From Fragum whitleyi (lineage: Eukaryota > Mollusca > Bivalvia > Cardiida > Cardiidae), in the NCBI GenBank assembly GCA_948146395.1, contig OX411547.1, forward strand, positions 57,057,066-57,121,065: a DNA stretch of 64,000 nucleotides, read 5' to 3'. Every line of letters starts with the position of its first letter. Position 1 is the stretch's first letter. Positions 12,801 through 27,800 of this stretch are shown here, piece after piece. A model generated the notes under the pieces. It was given only the letters and a program-made list of their open reading frames with translations. It had not been told where the DNA came from and did not search any database. A program made the translations under genes and the position numbers.

Positions 12801-15800
12801 TATCGCAGCCATTTTATTTTATAGAAATAAAGTATATGACGTCAGCGTCGTTTTTGTAGGTATTTGTGACGTTAACGTTCCCGCGCATAATCAGACATCA
12901 AACAACGTTATCAGTCGTATATCCGATAGCTACATGGAACCACCACATTTCATTTTGACGGGGTTAACTTTTGAAAGGTTGACCTTGATAAACGATTCTG
13001 TAGTTGTCAAATGATCTTGTCAGATTTTTTTATTTTCAATGTTTGGATTATTTTTTAACATATCGGGTGTATTTGAAATTTTATTGGGGGATGGGGGAGT
13101 GAGCGAGATAGATGACCTTGATCTCATCATATGACTTCGATCAGGGAATTTGATGATGCTTATCGACAAGATCAATTATTATTCCATATGTGAGTATTCT
13201 ATTTTCAACAGGCTCGAAGATTTTTGAAAACACTAGATTTTTGCGTGATTTATGTAACGTTGGCCTTGACATATGACCTTGACCTTTTCATATGATTTGA
13301 CCTTGGGATTCGTTGACGCAAAACAAAGTGATACCCTAATTGTTGAGAAATTCAACCCCATAATCGATTAATTTAAGAAGGATTGAATATTATTGATTTT
13401 GTACATAAAATTGGTACGAGAAAAAGAATCTGGGGTGTTTTTTTTCCTTAGCGTCAAAACTGGGTGACCTAGAATTTTGCATTTTTTCTCAAAAATTAGC
13501 ACGGTGACCATACCTTTTTTATATCAATATCACACGAACATATAATTATCTACAATATATAGAAAAAATAAAATTTTCTATCTCAGAGTTTTTGAGAAAT
13601 TTGATCAAAAGTTATAAATTTTGAAAATATTCTTGTTCATTTATGATATACCAGTTTTAACGCATTGGGAAAAAATACGTAAAAAATCATTAATTTTCCT
13701 TTAAATCGATAATTGTGTATTAGATTCAGTGCAAATAACTTCCTATCTATGAAATTAAAATAAAATTGATATTAGTTGTTTGATTAGATTTGATTGTTTT
13801 ACGGTTTTATGTTATTACCAAGAAATGAAAATCGGCGAAAAATCGGACAAAAATTTACTCGATACCTATGACATTCTATGACGTTTTACAAAAAATCTGA
13901 TTCGGTGACCCCTTTTTTTCTTTCTATTTTTGCAATCGGCATACTTTAATCTACAAAATATGAAAAAATAAAAAAATTCTATCTCAAAAAATTAATTCTA
14001 GCAATCGTCCTTAAGTCTGAAAGTACTTCTTCCAAGACAATAGGGCAATAAGCTGGTAGGTATTTTCCCGGTTTGTAACAATTCTGTTTTTCTTTTTCTT
14101 TTTTTAAACATTGAAGGAAAATGAAAAAAAACAGCCTATGTGTAAAGAACAGGAGTAGATTACCTTTGAATGAAAAGAGTAATTCGCTGTTACTTATTGG
14201 AAATCCTTCAGGAAAATAATAAATAAAAAAAAATCCGAAAAAGAAAGGAACTATCAGAGCTCAAGTTACGGGAGATAATTGTAATACCATCTGTATCAAT
14301 TTCAGTTTGATTGTCTATCCCTGATACCACTAGATCTACTCTACCTAATCAATATGAAGGTTAACCCCTGGTGTCGTTTACCTAGATTGATGAAGGTAAG
14401 TATAAGTTATCCCTGTCGTTTAGGCGAACAAAGATCGCTTTCCTGTTCGACAATGCTTGCTCAGACATTGTAATATATTAACAGTATCACATTTTGTGAA
14501 TGAATTAATGAAACGGTTTTACCAGTTATTATTATTTGAACAGTCCTGTGTTCAGGATGACAAAAACGGTGCAAAAAATTTTGCAATTTATATCCCACTT
14601 TGCACGTGCACTTTCACGTGTGCAAACAGTTTGAAGTGTTTTTTCAACCCGAACGGGGATCTGTTTTTCACTAATATCGTCGTCAATCCCTAGAAGTTTA
14701 GCGTTCAAGATTAACATCAACGAGTCGGGAGTCATTGCAAATGTATTTATCAGGGACTATACTTTCCAACAGGTCATCTGCAAAAATATTCATGATGGAC
14801 TGTACTTTCCAAAAAGTCAACTCAGAGTCATATTATGGCGAGAATTTATTTTATTACATTGTTTTCTCCTGATACTAATAACACAGCTAGGGTTCAACCG
14901 ATAAAGTTTGATGACTGGGAAAAGGTGTAATCTAAGCGGTGACTCTAAGTAAGCCTTGACTGCTCTTCACAGTTCCGAACAATGTGTCAACATATTTTCG
15001 TAAAATGTATCTATAAGGGCTCAAAACCTCCGAAAACATTTGAATCTACACTGTACCATCGATAAACGGTCTGTTTCTACACGGAACCGTTACGTATTTA
15101 CAAAAACAAAAATATCCCTTTCTACATTGCTTTTTCAGAGCTATCAATATTTGGGGTAGTTTCTGGGGTTTTGGCTTACGATATATCTTGGGATATTGAG
15201 AATTTTTCTTGTAATGTATCCAGAACTCTGAAATGAATCTTCGGGTAACATATTCAATTTCACTTTTTGTCAATCATCCAATTTTATCGATTGAAGCCTA
15301 GTTGTGCTGTTAGCCCTATATAAAACTGTTGTAAAAAAATGAAGTCTGACTTTTGTATTGGTTACAATATCTGTTGTTAGACACCGTCTGAGAAAACATT
15401 TTATATTTTGAAAGTAGAAATGTACTTGCATTTTATTGTTGTTTAAATCCGCCATTTTGCTTGTTTCTAGGTCACTTTCTACACAGTATACAAAATAACT
15501 ACACTTGGCTTTAGCTTCTTGGAAGAATACGAATCTTATAGGAATGATTATATCCGTCTCCCCCTTCTTAAATTCTGTTTGTTCAAAAATATTGGATTAT
15601 ATTGGTTGTCGCATGACAGCAAAAATGACCTAATGTGCTGCAATATACAAAAAAAACTTATCTCTGAAACTACTGGACAGGAGTCACCCAAATTTCACAG
15701 GAATAATCTTTGTGACGTGGTCTCTCACCCTTAAATTCTAATCAAACAAAAAGTATGGATTTCTTATGCCGTCAAGTCAATTGAACTGTCCCATATTGTC

Positions 15801-18800
15801 AGTGATTGTTCAATGGGTGGACCTCTCTTAGGTAACTCTCCTTTTTTGTTAACAAAACTTCTGAATTTGTAAACCGATTTTCAATGAATTTTCACTAAAT
15901 ATCATTGGACCGCACATATGTAATGGCCGTTCGGCAATATGATTATGCGTAATATAAAAAGAAAATAATATGAGCCTGTGCGTTAGATTTCCAACAATTT
16001 CAAATATGCGCAAAGTAAAGACTCTGGTCAGCCTGTGCACCCGCACAGTCTGACCAGAGTCTTCACTATGCGTTTTGTAGTTACATACGGTTTCAAAGTA
16101 TCTGTTGGCCATCAGATTATTTTATTTTTTAGAGTTTGAGGCTGTCTATGCCTCTCAATCTTTGAACCTCACCAATATTTCAGATCGTTTGAAATGTCAC
16201 ACACAGGCTCATATGTAAAATTCATTGTAAACCTAAACTCATCCTGATTCATTATCCTTGCGAATATTATTGCCAACGTGATTGTATTAAGGTAGTGGAA
16301 CCGTAATTGTTCCGCAACATTTCGGAACTCATGAACTTTCACAATGTTGACCAAGGTTTCCTAATGAAGATCATTAGGAAACCTCGGTTAACACTGTTAA
16401 AGTTCTTTACTTCCTACACGATGCGGAACTATTACGGGTCCACTACCTTAAGGCCTCTGTACGAGCTTATCTTGACGATTTTGTCTGTCTTATTACAGAT
16501 CCAGACTTTTTGGGAGTTCTATTCTCGATGTGACCATCTTGTCCGGTCTGCACATGCATTAAGGTAAAATCATATATGTGGATTCTCCTTTATATGTGAA
16601 TAATCAGTATCAATTTACATCTTTTTGTCCAAAACCAAAGAAATACATGTAAGAACATCGCGAAATTGACAAGATAATTGATATTGGAATGATTTTGGAA
16701 TGATATTGAATGAGTGTGAGGAGCGAGTTTTGGGTGAAATTTAAGGAAGGTAATCCAATATCGCTCATTTTGTTAAATTGATCAAAATGAGCGATATTTA
16801 ATACCTCCCTTAAATAAAATATAAGTACTTTTCTGTTTGTGTGTCTTCGTGGACCAATCACACACTTTAATATCCACACCAGCCGGTAAAATTAAAGAAT
16901 ACTTTGATGGATTTGAATTAAATATTGATCGTCTTGAGTGATTTCGAAATGTTTTCAAATTATTTTGGAGCTTTTTTGATCAATTTGAATGGGTTTTTGG
17001 AATGAATGAAAGGAGCGCTGAGTGAATGATTGAGAATGTTTTTGATCGGCATGAGTGTCAATTTCACTATGTCTTTAACTGTAGCGGCTAAAGCGGAGAT
17101 AATGTCTTTTTATTTAAAAAGGGATTTCTGAAAATGTTGGCTTCCGAATACTGTAGCCATGCAGTTGTTGTCTTACCTTTAGTAAAGATAATTGTGAAAT
17201 TCACAAAACGCTTCAAAAACGTATTGAAATGGTTCCAACGCGAAGTCAAATAATTCATGTTGCCATGAACGTTTCATAGCAATCACGCGGAAATGACCCG
17301 CTGTAAGAAAATTTGTCTTAACATGTCCACATTTTGTCTCATTTTTGCATTAAAGAAGTAAAATAATCGTTTGTTTTTTGAGTAAGATTGATTGATATGA
17401 AATTATTTTTGATTACACAGCTATTGTGTTAGCTTCCACAAAAAGTAGTCTCAAGAATTCTGCTAAAATATTGACAAATCTTGACATTTCTTTATTCGTG
17501 ATATTAAATCTTTTATTAAATCATAAGATATGAATAAATAATCTATTGAATTTATGGAGTTATGAAACTCAAAACCAAATCACATATATGTATGAATCCG
17601 CTTCGCGTATTCATACAGTTTGATAAGGTTTTTAGTTTCATACCTCAATGAAATCAGCTAATAATCCCTTCATCTCTTTTTTTAAACAAATAATTATCCT
17701 ATATTTCTTTGAATCTCTCCCAAACAGAATCCTGAAGACCATGACGTATATGTTGTTTCTGATCCATATTGAGACCTGTGGGTACTATGCTGTGTCAGTG
17801 TACGAGGGTATTGGTTCGAATCTCTGGGTATATAATGGAGAAGGAAATGCGTAAGTAATCAAATCCTCGAATACCCCGGGGTCTCCCTATTTGCTAAACT
17901 ATATGTCGATATAGCGTAGCAAATAGGGAGAGCCCGGTGTATCCGATGATGAAGTAAAAACACCAAGGGTCATAATTACTGCTTTAGAAATGACACGGTA
18001 TTACCCCCTGCTTGTGACAAGGACACCATGTCACTTATCATACAGAAAGATTAAACAAAAGTTAAGCACATTTCATAATAATTCGGAATCGCAAACTTCG
18101 TACATCATAGTCTTATGAAATTACCCATACGATGTTAATATGCTAGGTATTGGCATATTCTATCTTGTATTCTTTGTAATAACGCGTTCCCAAAAAATAT
18201 ACATTTTTTTGCTCTATGATATTGAATTATAGGATATGAAGAGAAAAGCTTATGAATTTAGGAAGCTACATGGATTCAAATAAATTTTTCGTCTCTTCGA
18301 ATTTCGAATTTGGACCATAAATATACAAATGGACTTCGAGGGTCTCTTGTAAGAACTGGGACAGATTTGGTGGTCAGTTAAGACAAGACTCTAATATCTA
18401 TATTAACAAATACGTTGACTATCCAAATAAAAACGAATATTTTGTATCGTCTCTCTGAAACTTTTCTCTAAATTATTAATTTTTTGTCGTTTGCAGATAT
18501 ATTCGGTGTTTTTATTTGGCAACAAAGACGGCGACCTCCATTGGTAATAATCCGTTACCCACCAATACGCTAGAATACGGATTTATGACAGCGTATTGGG
18601 TATCTGGTGTGTTTGTATTCGCTCTGCTGATTGGTCAGGTATGTAAACTAGTTTTCTTTACACTTTTGTAATAACAAATAGGCAGAAATGAGAAGATGCA
18701 TCCTTGGGTGACGTGTTTTGCAAACGAAACTGTTCAAAACTTTGTTAGCTTTATCCAGCTAGGTGTAATTTCTGTTTGACCCGAAACTCCAAATTGATGT

Positions 18801-21800
18801 TTTCCCATGGGTAAAAAAATGCAATAAGTAAGATGAACATTTAATATATCAAATATGGCTGCCTACATTTGAATTGTACTATGGGCCAGAGACCATAATT
18901 ACTTATAATAAAATAATGTCATTATCATAAATAAGTATTGTCATGAATGGCGGAAGATATCGCAAAGAAATTGCAGACGAAAACTTTAGACTGATTGGTT
19001 TTTGTATCATTTTCATACGCCACAGGAGGTGGTATTTTGGTATCATCTTCCCTCTCTATCCGTCGGTCTCTCTGTCTGTTTGCTCGTCCGTTCGTTAGTC
19101 CATTTCTTGTTAACACAATGGACAAACTTAAATTGAATTTTCACAGAATGTTCCTAATCGCTTGACCATGTGCATATCACCACTATTTTCTGATAATATG
19201 CTGCGTCACTGAAAAGTTCCCTTTGTTTAATTTTTTCCTTTAGCGGCGTATTTCATTACTCAGGTACGATACTTGCGGATAGAAGATATTGTAAAATAAA
19301 TCGCTTGATTCAAGCAATTCTTTACTTCAGAGTGCTTTTCCGATGATTTTTCTCTTGAAAGTCGTAAAAAGGAGCTAGGTTTGAAAGGTTCATTTACTTC
19401 ATTTTCTAGATCCGAGATATAGTTGATGCAGCCAACATGGTAAAAACAGTGTACACCCAGAAAATGGATGCTGCTCTAAACTACGTGAAGAATATGAATC
19501 TACCTAAGGATACCCAGGAACGAGTACGAACATGGTTTATTTACACCTGGCAACAACAAAAAGTTATCGGTAATTTGATCGGTTTGCTCTCATTTTTTTC
19601 ATTATCTAGCAATTTTCTCTTTTTTTCTTGATTATTTTTTCCGTTTTCTACATATGTCAGCGAATTTTCGATATTTTTAGGATGCAAAAAATGATTGCCA
19701 ACGTTTAAAATTGGTACTCATGTTAGCACATGCGTACACGTGCAAAGTAGGCAATCATTTCTCACACGTTTAGTGAAGAATGTTTTTCGCATCTTATCAC
19801 AGGCTTCATCTCGTTACCACTTCTTTTACGAAAATGACAGTTCATGGAAATTGCATTGAAAATCACCAATAAATTTCCTTTTTGAGCAAAGGAATCTGTA
19901 CCTCGTTTTTCTTTGAAACAAAGGGATCTTAACCTTGTAAGGAACACATCATAAAAGCACGCCTGAGCTCACGTAATAGCTATTCCGTTCACACGTTCAT
20001 GTAACTACTTTATGCGCTAGCATACAGAATAGAGTTATTTTCTACAGTCTTTTACTTTTTACACATTTTCAGCCAATTGCGGCCGTTCAGTTTTTATAAT
20101 CAAAGATAAAATGAGCTTGTGCGTGACATTTCCAACAATTTCAAATGTGCTCCAAGCAAAGACTCTGACCAGCCTGTGCATCTGCACAGTCTGACCAGGA
20201 TCTTAACTTTGCACTTTGTTGCAAGATAAGGTCCAAACGTGTCTTTATAAAGTCAGGCAAACTTCTAATTACACCATCTGGTAGTGAAGGATAGTTAATG
20301 TTGGCCCTTCAAGCACATGTCAAATTGTTGGAAATGTCACGCACAGGCTCAAATGTATTTGATTTTCAGATGAGCGGAACCTTATGGACGCCTTACCGAT
20401 GAAGCTTCGTAAAGACTTAGCCATTCACGTCCATTTTAACACGCTGAGTAAAGTGAAACTCTTCCAAGACTGCGACAAGACACTGCTATATGATCTTGTC
20501 TTGAAACTCAAACCGGTCCTATATCTACCCAATGACTACGTTTGTAGAAAGGTAAGACTTTTAACAATGATCGTAGAACTTTGAATTAGTGGATCGTAAG
20601 TCCTGCCCCTTGACCTCTGTTACGACACAACCCTAGCATGTTTAAATAAAGAGGATATAGAATGAGTTGTCATGGAATACCGATTTATTAAACGAATCAT
20701 CTATAGACTGATAAAAACGAGGCTGTGCCTCAGCTTAAGATGACACGTTTAATACATTTTGGTATTTAATGAGCACAAATTGGATAATCTATTTATAATA
20801 TGACCTGATTTTTTGCAGGAAATCGAGGGAATTGCAGAAATCTATTGATTCAAGTTATTCCGCGAAGCATATACCGCCGTTTTTGAAATGACTTCAGCAA
20901 ATGCAATTTCCAATGAAAATATAACGTTGCTATACGTTCTTAGCTCATTTGCATAGTCATTCCTCTAGTGTAAAATCACCAGTGTGACTTCAAAAATTCT
21001 CAACGGGGTTATTTCACTTTCGCGACGTTTGTCATATTATAAACGTAATTTATCTGCTATATATTCGGTCATGGACATTTATCCAACGGTAAAGGCAGTT
21101 TAGAAATTGTAACTGTAATTACGATGTTGAAATATCATATTAACGAAAATATTCGATTTTAAATTGCCAAAATAACAGAGGTCAACAGTCAACCAGGAAT
21201 AACTTGTTTTTAATTATGAGCCGGACGATTTTGCTTTGCATATAACTCCTCCCAAGTCAGACTTCATCCATGGACACATCTACGCGAAAATGAAATTATA
21301 TGAGCCTGCGCGTGAGATTTCAAACAAATTCAAATATACGCAAGGCAATGGCTCTGACCAGTCTGTGCAACTGCACAGTCTAAATCAGTCTTCACTACGC
21401 ATATAGTAGATAGATAAGGTCTCAAAGTATACGCAGATCATCAGGTAACTTTATACATACAATGTGTAACTTTATACATACAATGTGTTGCTGTCTACAC
21501 TACTCAGTATTTAAACCTCAAGAACATTCAAATTGTTGGAGATGTCACAGGCTCATATCCTTCATAAGACATTCACGATTCAGAAATTAGTTTAAGAACC
21601 CATTTATGGATGTAAGACATAAGAAATACACTTTACTGGATGTTAACTTAATAAAAATGTACTTATATTGACGTAAGGAGAACATAACCTAATAAAAATG
21701 TACTTATATTGACGTAAGGAGAACTTCTAAGAAAACAAAGTTCGCCATTAAGCACGTTGGTTATATGAAATCATCTATGTTTTATCTAAAGATGACGTAT

Positions 21801-24800
21801 GACGTCATACATGGTCGGCGTTATCTGTGTACACAGTAGAAGAAATGACATATGAATTTTATGTCTGTTTGCACAGACTCGATACATAAACTCGTCATTT
21901 CATGACAAATCATTTTACATCTTTTTGTAATAGGGTGCACTTGGGTTGGAAATGTTCATTGCGAGCCAGGAGATATGCGAGGTCGTCGGAGGTCGCAATA
22001 ATATATTAGTATTGACGATGTTTCTCGTTTTTATTTGCTTATAGATGATTTATTTAATAGAATCGGCATTTACCATTTATTCATTATCCTCTATCAATAG
22101 GGAGAAATTGGAAAAGAGATGTACATTGTGAGCCAGGGTATAGTGGAGGTCGTCGGTGGTCCTGATAATACATTAGTGTTAGCAACATTGAAGGAGGGAT
22201 CGGTGTTTGGTGAAATTAGGTAAGGCGTAAGCCAAATCCGCCAAGAAATGTGACCTGTCAGGCAAAGAGGACTATCTTGAGACTCTCTAAAATTAACAGT
22301 CAAAACAATGATTTGTTGTGTTGGATGTCAACTTGAGGTCGCATTCAAAATGTTCTTGTACTAGAAGGTGTACCGATAATTCTAGTTTGTTTTTTTTTTT
22401 TTTAAAAAAAGCAGCCAATTGCCAATAATTCTAGTTTTAAAAAAAGCAGCCAATTGCCAAAAGTTTAACTCGTCAACACTACACGGTCAACAGAGTCTGG
22501 CAAGGATCGGTAGTTTGCGTATATCCAAGATGTTCCTTTTCCGCCTGACGTGACTTAATTCTTTTTAAGGTTCGTAAGTTTGGAGCGACATATATCTTGC
22601 CTCAAACACTCATTCAATAATAGCCCAAAATCATTCAATTTGGTCAATCTATTATGTGTTAACTATATGAGTGAGATTTACAGACCTTTTGAATAATCCA
22701 CGCTTAAATACAATAAGAAAATCAAACAAAAGGCAAAACATTTTTAGCATCGATTTAAAACAAAAGCTCAATATTTGGTCGAGAAAGGTACAATGACCGT
22801 CGTTGAAATCGTCTTTGGATTCATTTGGTGAGTATTGAGTATATATCAGAAGCTTCCAAAGTTTACAGAAAATCTCGCAAAATGTTCTATTTGATGCTCA
22901 AACAGCAAACTTGGTTCATATTAGGGCATTAGGCCTTTTTATTATTTTAAGGTATAATTTATTTAAAATGAATGTGACGGTTTCTATATTGATATTGCAC
23001 TCTTTTAAATTTGTCGCGGACTTTTGGGACAATCCTCGTACATAAGCCCAACCTAGCCATGTTATAAAACACATATGATATTTGCGTCAAACTGACTGAA
23101 ACCAGCAAAAACACAAAATCTTTTTATCAAAGACTATTTCAATTGATTTTTCTCAAAACTCGTGATTTTTTATCACCCGATGTCGAATTGTTGACAAGCA
23201 TGTATTATAGCCTTTAAGCCCAGAAATGAAAGTACATTATAATTTGAATTGAGCAAATTTTGCCTTGTCTCATTTCTGCGCGTTGGAATTGGCTAGCCTT
23301 ATATTAGCGAGAGTTAAAACTTTATCTTGTCCCCAGTAAAAAATAAAAAAAATGTCTGTTTAGGTATTTCACACATGTACTGGAACATCGATTTATTCCT
23401 TATCGTATCATCAAGAAATTAAACGAAGTTGTTGAATTTAGTGTTCAATAATTCGCGAATACCAGCAAAAAAAAATCGTTAATGTAAATCGATTTTCGGT
23501 GGAAACCAATGGCATTGTTTTCCAGTTGTCGCCGATGTCGTTGTCGTACAAAAACATTTTGTTCAATCACTATTATTATAATTTTCTAAATGGATCCATT
23601 TGTTTATGATATAATTATTAGGTTCTTCGTCAAAAGAACAAGCTACACAAATAAGTATCTAACTCTAGCATCAGAAATAATTAATTGAATTGCGATTTAC
23701 GCCTTTTTTAACAATTCTTCAGTTAAAACGCGGCGGCTGGAGCAACTTACTATGGATTCCTGGTAATTTTAAGACCAGTACCACTATCACATCCTTTCCT
23801 AGCCTCTAGCTGCTATCTCACATTCGTCTACGATTATCAACCCAAATGTGCTATGACGGCGACCTAGAATCTCAAATAAATCATTCTATTCACATGCCAG
23901 TAAAGGTCAACGTCAGAGCATTGGGACTTACATTAGGGTCTCTTCTAAGACCCATGATATTTATTAAAAAACTGAATTGTGTTTCTTCTAGTTTACTGGC
24001 GATGGCAGCTGAAGGCAACAGGCGAACAGCCGATGTCAGATGTAAAGGATTTACGAATCTATTCATTCTGTCCAAAAATGACTTCGAGTCAGCCATGAAG
24101 GACTATCCAGACGCTCATGCTCTTCTCAAGAAACGTGCCAAGTAAGAGATAAATCAAAGGCGTAGCTACCATTACGCAAGTGCGTAATCCAAATAAATTC
24201 TCTTTCAAAAAATATCATAAAAGATTGATCAAAACATCGTACATACAGCTCTTTAAATCTGTAGATATGATGTTTTGATTATTAACTAACGCCTCAACGA
24301 TTAAAAACTCATTGAAAAGGGGTGAGCGGGTGAATGGCATCTTTTGTCACAGTCCACATATCGACATTATCCTTTATTTATTCTTTAGGGATCGCCTTCG
24401 GAGTGCGTATGAATTTCAAAACCTAGTTACGCCTATGTCAGTGGGTAACCAAAACCTCGTTACCCCAGCATGGAAAAAGCTGGAGTTACGAGGTTTAAGT
24501 CGGCAATCGACAATAAACGTTTTGCTTTTATTGTAGTATCTATGAAAACCTGGGCTCAAGGGGCAGAGGACGGTTTGTTTGTTTGTTTGAGTGGATTTTA
24601 ACAGTTTTTCAGTCATGTCCCGAAAGCTGGAGCACATAGCTACGAATTCCTGTTGTTGTTGTTTTTCATCTTTTTAAATTGAGCATGACAGAAATGCAAC
24701 AAGGTGTTTGAAATACTGAAATTGTAGACATTTTGCTTAAGTGATATAAGCCAAATTGTAGAACATTTGTCATGGTTTTAAGCGTAAATAGGCAAATATT

Positions 24801-27800
24801 CAAATTGAAAAATGAGTAGTTCTGATTTCTCAGCAAAGCAAAAAATATATAACTTATTACTTTAGGAGCACAAATGTAACACCTTAAATCTTCAGTATAT
24901 GGCAATATTTTGTCTGTTTTGAGCTTAGTTTTCTACTCTAAAACACGGAAATGGCAATACCTGATATATTTGTATGTATGTTATCCGTCACGTGAAAAGG
25001 GAATATTTGGTATCTCTGTAACATGAATAATTTGGAAAGATTTTGGTAACAGCATAGGTTATCCAGAGTTCGAATTTCACAAAAAAGATCATAAAGCAGT
25101 ACAGAACTACCACTCATGTTTTATAAAAATAAATGTAGATATCGAAAATTCACAATTCGTATTTTCAGGAAACTGTTGAGAATGAACGCCCGTATACAGA
25201 GAAAGTCCCAGACCTCGATGGAACAGAACAAGATCAACTCAGAGCCGATCATCCGTACTCCACCAGAGACGCCGAAACTCGTCAAAACGGTCATTCAGGT
25301 AAGGAATTGTTTTTGTTTTCTTTTATTTGTCACGTATATGAAAGTGTTAATAATTTTGGCACTTTGCTTTTTATCGGAAGAACTGCGATTTATGTCATTG
25401 TACGTATTTACGTGCTGTCGTCAAAACCCAGGTACAAGGTATAGTCTATACATGCTTATTCTTTGTAAAATGCTCACTGCCAAATAGGTGAAATTATCAA
25501 AGTATTAAAACCAATTTTTTGTCAGATTTCTTTCTTAGGACCTGATTATAAGTAACACCATCACTGTGTCATGTAATTTACATGCGGATTGGTGCATTTT
25601 TTTATATTTCAATATTTGGTTCCTCAATTTTCACATTTTGTCACATTTTGACAGTACAACGGCACTCTTGTTATATTGATTTTTGCACTGACAATTAAAT
25701 TTCTTGGTATATCTATGTCAGAGGTACGGTCAAATTATCAACAGAAAAAAATGAATAATTCTTTAGAAAGCAGGCTCCGATGAAAATTTTTTTAGGTCCG
25801 TGCTTTAGATTCTGTCTTGAAATGAACTGTTTTGTATTATGTTATGTGTAAATATGTATATATGTCTCATGTGTATGTATGTATGATAAGCTTGCGTTTT
25901 TTGCTCACCAGCAAATGATTGAACGGCCTCGTATTCAGGTAAGTAAGCCGAACGATTTTAAAATAATATTATAACGGTGTACAGTCATATCGCATCTTTT
26001 TTAGCTCTAGACATAGTACGGGGGTAGTGTTTTAGAATTTTCAAAATACTAATTCCTTTTAGAATCATATCATTATTTTGTATTTGTCATTTGTCGCTTG
26101 AAGATCTTTACTTATTTCAACATCATAGTTATATCTTTGTATAAATCCAGGGCGAAATGGGCATCATTTGTACGCTTACATTATGTATTTAGGTTAGTCA
26201 GGAACTATACTTATATTTCAGATTGTTCATTTTCACGTAACGGCTACATTAGGATCACGTAATGTGACGAATTCAACATCAAAGTATATCTCACGAGACC
26301 AGTCCTTCGATAAGATGCGAAAAAAACAACATTTTCTGAAATTCTAAAATGTGTGCGTCTTTTTACACATAGGTACACGTGCATAGCAAAGAACAATTTC
26401 TGAAACGTTTTAGAATTGAGCCTGTGCGTGAGATTTCTTCCAATTTCTAATATCCGCCAAGCAGAGACTCTGACTAGTCTGTACATCCGCACAGTCTGTC
26501 GAGAGTCTTTACTATGCGTTTAGTAGATAGATAAGGTCTCAAAGTATCTGTGTCCCATCAGGTAACTTTACATTTACAGTATGTGGCTGTGTAAACTGCT
26601 CTATGTTTACATATCACGTATAATTCAAATTGTTGGAAATGTCACGCACATGCTCAATATATTTTTACCGTAAACTTGATGAGAATGAATGTGCGATCCA
26701 TCACGCACAGATAGACCACTCGGAAACACTATGAAGGATTATTTGCAAAAGAAATCGGTTCTCGTGGAGGCCACTTTTATGTCGCATTTCAATATATTTG
26801 TACGGAAAGATAGAATAATCATTCAGGTCTGGAATATATAGTCAAGCTAGTACAAATCGTTCCTAATTAGTCTGCCCAATAAGTAAAGTTTGAATAGTTC
26901 AAAAACACAATACCTAGAGGTAAACGCGTATCAAGAGACGCTCGAACGCGTTATAATGTGTTACATTCAGAGGCGGTTTTTATTTCCCATTCGCAACATC
27001 AAGAGTTGGATGAGCAAGACGAGCGCCTAATCCAAACGTAGTCTAGCTACATAACGGTTTCAAAGTACGGGGGCTACGAGATAGAGATAATTTAGATACA
27101 GTTTACATATAGAATAAAGCACTGACAAACGAGACAAATGCTGTCACAAATAGATCAACCTACCCTTATTGTTTAGTTTTAGTAGTGTCTTTGAAATTCG
27201 TTCATTCTGATTGGCTGAAAAGTTTGTTTCGTTCCCCAGAGATCAATTTCAATTATTGAGCTATCATGTAAGAGTATTGCGTTTGCTATTCGTCCCATTA
27301 AAAAAAGAAATAAGCCTGTGCGTATGATTTCCACAAATTTCTAATATGCGCAAAGTAAAGACTCTGACCAGTCGGTGCATCCGCACAGTCTGACCAGAGT
27401 CCTTTCTATGCACTTAGTAGATAGATAACGTCTCAAAGTATCTGTAGCAAATCAGGTGACTCTATATTTTCAGTATGTGGCTGTGTATGCTACTCAATGT
27501 TTGTACCTCACAAACATTTCAAATTGTAAGAAATGCCACGCACAGGCTCAAATACTACGATGAAATAAAGAAATACAGTTAAACTTCGGTAGATCGAACA
27601 CCTCGGGGACTTGATAGTTTATTCGAGAGATCGGCAGTTCGACCAATCCAAAAAATAATAAAAGTACCAGAAGTTGGGAATGCGCCATATCCGGTAATAC
27701 ATCGTATCCGTATATACGTATACTTATTTGGTTCTTCAAATTTACTTTTTAATTCACTGTTGTTGTTTTTTTTCTTTGGGGGGGGGGGATGGGTTAGGTT

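Larger units (their letters stand above)
14396..16498 (+). other. Channel intron 6
   Basis: Holds a short hairpin repeat near 14545-14650 (ttgcacgtgcactttcacgtg, related to the one at 29341), a family A element and a family B palindrome. The remainder, about 14650-15970, shows nothing I recognise. Confidence 0.5.
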
